In this document: positions 6,901 to 8,939 of the stretch, in pieces
Position numbering within the stretch: the first letter of the stretch is position 1
How the letters are laid out: every line of letters begins with the position of its first letter
NCBI GenBank assembly: GCA_007127595.1
Contig: SKZA01000291.1
Span: 1-8,939 of the forward strand
Length of the DNA: 8,939 nt
Direction of reading: 5' to 3'
DNA from: Kiritimatiellia bacterium
Lineage (GTDB): Bacteria; Verrucomicrobiota; Kiritimatiellia; SLAD01
The notes under the pieces: generated by a model
What the model was told of the DNA's origin: nothing
Databases searched by the model: none
Seen by the model: only the letters and a program-made list of their open reading frames with translations
Made by a program: the position numbers and the translations under genes

Positions 6901-8153
6901 TGAACGCGGATGTGATCGCATTCCAGGAACTGTACGGAACGCAGGTCGACCAATTGGAGGAATTGGCCGATGAGTTGGACTATCCCTATTATGTCATCGC
7001 GACCGATTGGGATTTGAGCGGCGTTCAACGCCCCGGCTATTTCAGCCGCTTCCCCATCGAGTCGGTTCATCACGTCCTTTCGCCGCCGCCCGCCAAAGAG
7101 CTCACACGTTCCGTCTTACGTGCGGTGATTCAGGTTCCGGACGCCGCGCAGCCGTTGGTCCTGTGGAACGTGCACAAGAAAGCCATGAACGAGGAGCTTG
7201 ATCAGTTCCGGCGCGCCGTGGAAACCATACGCGTTCTGGAAGACATCCAAGCCTATCGGACCCAGAACCCGGGCCATACCGAATACATCGTCCTGGGCGA
7301 CATGAACGCCGACCTCTTCACCCAACCGCAACGCGCCTCGTTTTCGGCATCTTGGTACTCCTCCGCGCAAAGCCAGTTGCCTCAGGATTATGTGCTGGGC
7401 GAGGATGTCTCATTTCCCGTCTTCTACACCCGTTTCCCCGACGACCGCTATGCCGCCGCCGGTCATGCGCTCCGCCGTCCCGTGCTGACCCAAGCCGACG
7501 GGAACTCATTATATTCCTTCATGAATAACAGCTTCATTTCGCGCCTGGACTACATCTATGTGAGCGAAGCGTTGGCGGATCGGAATCCAGTTGGCGAAAT
7601 CTACAATTCTGAATTCGACGGCACGTATCTTAGCTTGGCGGATGGGGGTTCGCCGCCGCCCGCCGATACGAGTTGGACCTCCTCCGACCACCTGCCTGTC
7701 TTCATCGACCTCTACATGAGTCACGAAGGTGGCGCAGGCGAAATGGTGGAATCCAGCGACGATTCACAGGAAGAAACAGCCACGCGAAGCCAAGAGGACA
7801 CCACGTTTTCCGGGATAACGTTTGCGGAAAGCGACGCCGAGGAGGGCGATGCGGAAATAAGCACGGCGACGGACGGGTCCGGCGGCATGACCCTGTTGGA
7901 CGTGGCGCAAGTGACGCGGTTGGAGGTCATTCCGTTGGCGGACGGCGCGGTGGAAGTGCGCTTCCCGTCGGAGGCCGGGTTCCTGTACACGATCGAGTCC
8001 GTGTCGAGCGCGCATGCGACCGGCGAATGGGAGGTGGTGAGGGATTACGAGCGGATCGCCGGCACGGGCGAACCGATTTCGCGGGTGGATGATCGTCCGA
8101 TTTCGAGCGGCGTGGTGCGCTTCTATCGCGTGCGGGTGGAAGACGGGCGGTAA
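3954..8153 (+). CDS. Large secreted mosaic protein with an endonuclease/exonuclease/phosphatase (EEP) domain
   Basis: Numbering is from ATG 3954 (1399 residues). A signal peptide (about 1-27, MRWVHRHIAR then a TCLLLVLFGAS core) sends it out of the cytoplasm. Domain order: terminal module N (28-108); module A1 (117-279); fibronectin-III-like B1 (288-386) and B2 (394-492); A2 (497-664); B3 (673-771); A3 (778-943); EEP domain (957-1256); acidic Ser/Glu linker (1257-1314); terminal module C (1321-1397), related to N. The EEP catalytic set is complete: Asn964 in ASVNVED, Glu992 in FQEL, His1074 in WNVHKKA, Asp1116/Asn1118 in LGDMNAD, Asp1199 in RLDYIYVS, Asp1245-His1246 in SSDHLPVF. EEP enzymes are metal-dependent phosphoesterases, including extracellular nucleases and lipid phosphatases; the substrate is not evident. 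B modules show the ERGIYWS...FRAFATN pattern; A modules end in RI-GW--GSR...FRIDDV. In-frame ATGs at 3876, 3930 and 3939 are possible starts but lack Shine-Dalgarno sequences; 3954 begins the signal peptide and overlaps the leader stop. No C-terminal sorting signal is seen. Confidence 0.93.
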   Translation: MRWVHRHIARTCLLLVLFGASQVMSQSGVVLHSTPHADGSFELSFVSESGFTYTLEYRDNLDTQTEWQAVEAFSSVPGTGGTLAYIDFEPASGSVLHRYYRLRIESEAEGSQNDGRLVLYEFTASNAAPQAVHADISASNFGISIGSLNYGSAHSWSWTGSGVPYAQGDGGWQSSNAVTAKHFVFTMSAGTDLAMTLTNVRFLTRSTAAGPSALSVFINDTFVDAHDLPDSETITIDFPVEGLEHQTQAVVRIAGWRNGSRETTGGGQFRVDDVQVWGSVGAAPDPEPPSVGNPFSTNITDTTAMLGGTISGLGGSAVTERGIYWSMTGGFTPPGEGTIVSESGSFGTGTFGVWATNLPPDTPIFFRAFATNAVGLSLSEEASFTTERLPVLAPPALTNPTAMDITETTAMLGGTVLDNGGGVIVERGIYWSTTPDFDPAEDGIKVSEAGEFDEEPLSLHVTGLPSNTEIYFRAFAANAELKGFSEVKQFSTLTDDDLLVYTFTGNTGAPESHREPISATEFEISSGSYSFEWLQSHAGEWMVLGGANPYVHARGGWSAENQSDARHFHFTMSTDPGWMMTITGITFLARSTAAGPEVIGVAVDDTNLYDQSIPQNEVLAVHVSVTNYTDITEAVIRIQGWLDGSRDSSGGGDFRIDNVRVTGHMSMAITLDEPEVSNPEYMNVQSHSATAGGTIDSDGGSTVIERGIVWSTIAGFNPSNTGTRVSQTGSFSTGPFTMDLYQLPPDTVIHYHAFARTSAGIGYSEANTFTTTPHDPGLLSLYEFTGHVITPHARHPFITSSHLVHNTGRPGLPSQNPGSWTGSGVPYVQASGNLASQTVDDARHFVYSLEAQWGVTYTITNISFLARATVQGPSAVSISIDGEVIHTENIPASQVIIVNAPVTGPAFEDLELATIRILGWDNGSRTTAGTGLLQIDDVRTEGLVSGTPVTPDTDGQRVRVASVNVEDGIANNYDALKATLERLNADVIAFQELYGTQVDQLEELADELDYPYYVIATDWDLSGVQRPGYFSRFPIESVHHVLSPPPAKELTRSVLRAVIQVPDAAQPLVLWNVHKKAMNEELDQFRRAVETIRVLEDIQAYRTQNPGHTEYIVLGDMNADLFTQPQRASFSASWYSSAQSQLPQDYVLGEDVSFPVFYTRFPDDRYAAAGHALRRPVLTQADGNSLYSFMNNSFISRLDYIYVSEALADRNPVGEIYNSEFDGTYLSLADGGSPPPADTSWTSSDHLPVFIDLYMSHEGGAGEMVESSDDSQEETATRSQEDTTFSGITFAESDAEEGDAEISTATDGSGGMTLLDVAQVTRLEVIPLADGAVEVRFPSEAGFLYTIESVSSAHATGEWEVVRDYERIAGTGEPISRVDDRPISSGVVRFYRVRVEDGR

Positions 8154-8196
8154 TGACCCGCACCTATGGGGCGCATGCGCTCATTGGGAACAGGAC

Positions 8197-8206
8197 CTAC
8201 GGAAGA
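8197..8206. repeat. Probable remnant of a REP/BIME right end
   Basis: CTACGGAAGA here resembles the CTACGGAAAGA that ends copy 1 and runs into its spacer (8279-8289). It lies 82 bases before the equivalent position, close to the 80-base period of the array. The hairpin that should precede it is not recognisable. It is suggestive of a decayed first copy, but the match is short. Confidence 0.35.
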
Positions 8207-8224
8207 CACGCATACCACCTGGCA

Positions 8225-8284
8225 TCCCGTAGCGCCGGAATCCGTCCGGCGCAAGGACGCTCCCGACAGATTCGGGAGCTACGG
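8225..8284. repeat. REP/BIME-like palindromic unit, copy 1
   Basis: The 60-bp unit is identical to copy 2 except at 8243 (C here, T there). It contains a GTAG (8229-8232) at the base of hairpin 1, stem 8232-8239 with 8245-8252 (8 perfect pairs, 5-base loop). A 6-base linker AAGGAC follows, then hairpin 2, stem 8259-8266 with 8272-8279 (8 perfect pairs, loop CAGAT), ending in CTAC. Outer arms CCGTA/TACGG (8227-8231, 8280-8284) can close a three-way junction. Two GTAG-led hairpins facing each other is the arrangement of bacterial interspersed mosaic elements built of REP sequences, which in other bacteria are tied to RAYT (TnpA-REP, Y1 HUH) transposases. No such transposase is in the window. 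Confidence 0.85.
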
Positions 8285-8304
8285 AAAGATGCCCACACCG
8301 CGAG

Positions 8305-8364
8305 TCCCGTAGCGCCGGAATCTGTCCGGCGCAAGGACGCTCCCGACAGATTCGGGAGCTACGG
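8305..8364. repeat. REP/BIME-like palindromic unit, copy 2
   Basis: This is the second copy, 80 bases after the first, with a 20-base spacer (8285-8304) between. Hairpin 1 is 8312-8319 with 8325-8332; hairpin 2 is 8339-8346 with 8352-8359; outer arms are 8307-8311 and 8360-8364. In this copy loop 1 (ATCTG) and loop 2 (CAGAT) are fully complementary. The whole unit could alternatively fold as one long hairpin with 22 of 26 pairs. The downstream end touches the 3' end of the ABC ATPase gene. Confidence 0.85.
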
Positions 8365-8371
8365 TAGCGCC
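8364..8371. repeat. Truncated REP start abutting the ABC ATPase stop codon
   Basis: GTAGCGCC repeats the first eight bases of the GTAG-led hairpin 1 immediately after copy 2, then stops. Its last base is also the first base of the minus-strand stop codon (CTA, 8371-8373). The match is short and could be chance, but its place at the array edge fits a partial unit. Confidence 0.35.
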
Positions 8372-8939
8372 TACTTCACCGTACCAATCCGGATATTGAT
8401 ATCTTCGCGGCGTTCGAGCCGATCTTTGCGCCCGTCCTTGATCCAGAGAATCCGATCCGAAGTCGCGAGCATCTTGTGATCGTGCGTAGCGGAAATGACG
8501 GTCACCCCGAGTTCGCTACTCAACTCGCTCAAGAGCTTGATGATTTCCTCGCCCGTGTGCAGGTCGAGATTGCCCGTCGGTTCGTCGGCCAGCACGATGG
8601 CCGGTTCATTGGCCAGCGCGCGCGCGATCGCCACCCGCTGTTGCTGGCCACCGGATAACTCGTCGGGACGGTGCGTTACGCGATCTCCCAGCCCGACGCG
8701 CTCGAGAATCTGCCGCGCGCGCGCCTCGGCGCGGTCCTGTTCCCACCCGTTGAAGATGAGCGGCATGGCCACATTGTCGATCGCGTTGTACGCTGGTAAT
8801 AGATTGAACGACTGAAAGACATACCCGATATGCTTGCCGCGGAAATACGCCAGTTCGCGACTGGACAGGTCGCTCAAGGTCACGCCCGCCACCTTGATGG
8901 TGCCGGAACTGGGTTTGTCCAGCGCGCCGATCATATTGA
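8371..8939 (-). CDS. ABC transporter ATP-binding protein, LolD/MacB/FtsE-like (partial, 5' end outside)
   Basis: This is the nucleotide-binding subunit of an ABC transporter of the LolD/MacB/YtrE group, which powers lipoprotein release, peptide or drug efflux, or related envelope tasks at the inner membrane. The frame stays open through the right edge, so the methionine at 8934-8932 is internal: it lies in the N-MIGALDKPSSG segment that follows Walker A, and Walker A itself is missing from the window. Counting from that Met, visible motifs are the Q-loop FQSFNLLP (40-47), signature LSGGQQQRVAIARAL (93-107), Walker B IVLADEP (113-119), D-loop GNLD (121-124) and H-loop His151 in ATHDHK. These are all intact. 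The C-terminus is short (RREDINIRIGTVK), with no extra domain. The permease partner is not in the window; it may lie upstream, or downstream beyond the convergent EEP gene only if the operon is split. The stop codon TAG (8373-8371) touches the palindromic repeat array. Confidence 0.96.
   Translation of the reverse strand, partial: NMIGALDKPSSGTIKVAGVTLSDLSSRELAYFRGKHIGYVFQSFNLLPAYNAIDNVAMPLIFNGWEQDRAEARARQILERVGLGDRVTHRPDELSGGQQQRVAIARALANEPAIVLADEPTGNLDLHTGEEIIKLLSELSSELGVTVISATHDHKMLATSDRILWIKDGRKDRLERREDINIRIGTVK

Larger units (their letters stand above)
8154..8370. other. Intergenic region between convergent genes, filled by palindromic repeats
   Basis: The EEP gene ends at 8153 and the ABC ATPase gene ends at 8371 on the other strand. 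The space between carries two 60-bp palindromic units, partial copies at both edges, and a 10-base perfect palindrome GCGCATGCGC (8171-8180). No gene is supported here. The strong hairpins could act as bidirectional transcription barriers or 3'-end stabilisers, but none is followed by a T-run. Confidence 0.7.

Noticed and set aside
6420..7073. Minus-strand 217-codon open frame opposite the EEP gene
   Set aside because: Antisense to clearly conserved A3 and EEP coding sequence; composition and position mark it as a shadow of the real frame.
8050..8153. C-terminal sorting signal (PEP-CTERM, LPXTG or type IX secretion tail) on the EEP protein
   Set aside because: No hydrophobic C-terminal helix with a basic tail and no sorting motif; the protein ends directly after the terminal beta module.
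8197..8364. CRISPR-like array (repeats with 20-base spacer)
   Set aside because: Only two full copies, a 60-bp repeat longer than its spacer, and strong internal double palindromes; no cas genes. It fits a REP/BIME element instead.
8153..8479. Plus-strand open frame across the repeats into the antisense of the ABC gene
   Set aside because: It encodes the repeat twice and then the opposite strand of a conserved ATPase; no ribosome binding site and no motif.

Overview
The window looks like chromosomal DNA of a Gram-negative-type bacterium with high-to-moderate GC. The best guess is the Planctomycetes-Verrucomicrobia-Lentisphaerae/Kiritimatiellota superphylum. That guess rests on three things: a secreted GH31 glycosidase with extra C-terminal beta domains, a very large secreted mosaic protein with N- and C-terminal modules of the 'YT-E...EW...YR-R' type, and intergenic REP-type palindromes. 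It is an inference from protein style; no rRNA is present to confirm it.

Layout. Positions 1-413 (minus) hold the first 137 codons of citrate synthase, gltA, which runs off the left edge. Upstream of it on the same strand is rpmB (529-756, minus; ribosomal protein L28, zinc-binding form), with a clear sigma70-type promoter at 784-812. Divergent from rpmB is a secreted glycoside hydrolase family 31 enzyme (873-3566, plus). A 325-base gap follows, with a palindrome overlapping a weak promoter-like element and a probable 20-codon leader ORF whose stop overlaps the next start (TGATG). Next is a 1399-residue secreted protein (3954-8153, plus) built from three copies of one beta module, three copies of a fibronectin-III-like module, an intact endonuclease/exonuclease/phosphatase (EEP) domain, and a related module at each end. 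Converging on it from the right edge is a partial ABC-transporter ATPase of the LolD/MacB type (8371-8939, minus; its 5' end with Walker A lies outside).

The 217-base space between the two convergent genes holds two near-identical 60-bp palindromic units 80 bp apart, each made of two GTAG-led hairpins in inverted orientation (a BIME-like arrangement), plus partial remnants at both ends. The differences between the two hairpins inside each unit are compensatory base-pair swaps, so a single unit already shows that the small hairpins are the conserved structure.

How the genes fit together: gltA and rpmB are housekeeping genes and may be co-transcribed. The GH31 enzyme and the EEP protein are both predicted to be exported and could both serve breakdown of external polymers (glycans; nucleic acids or phosphoesters), but nothing in the sequence proves they share a pathway. 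I see no CRISPR array, tRNA, rRNA, insertion sequence or phage gene. The most unusual items are the palindromic array, the leader-ORF/start overlap, and the domain mosaic of the EEP protein.
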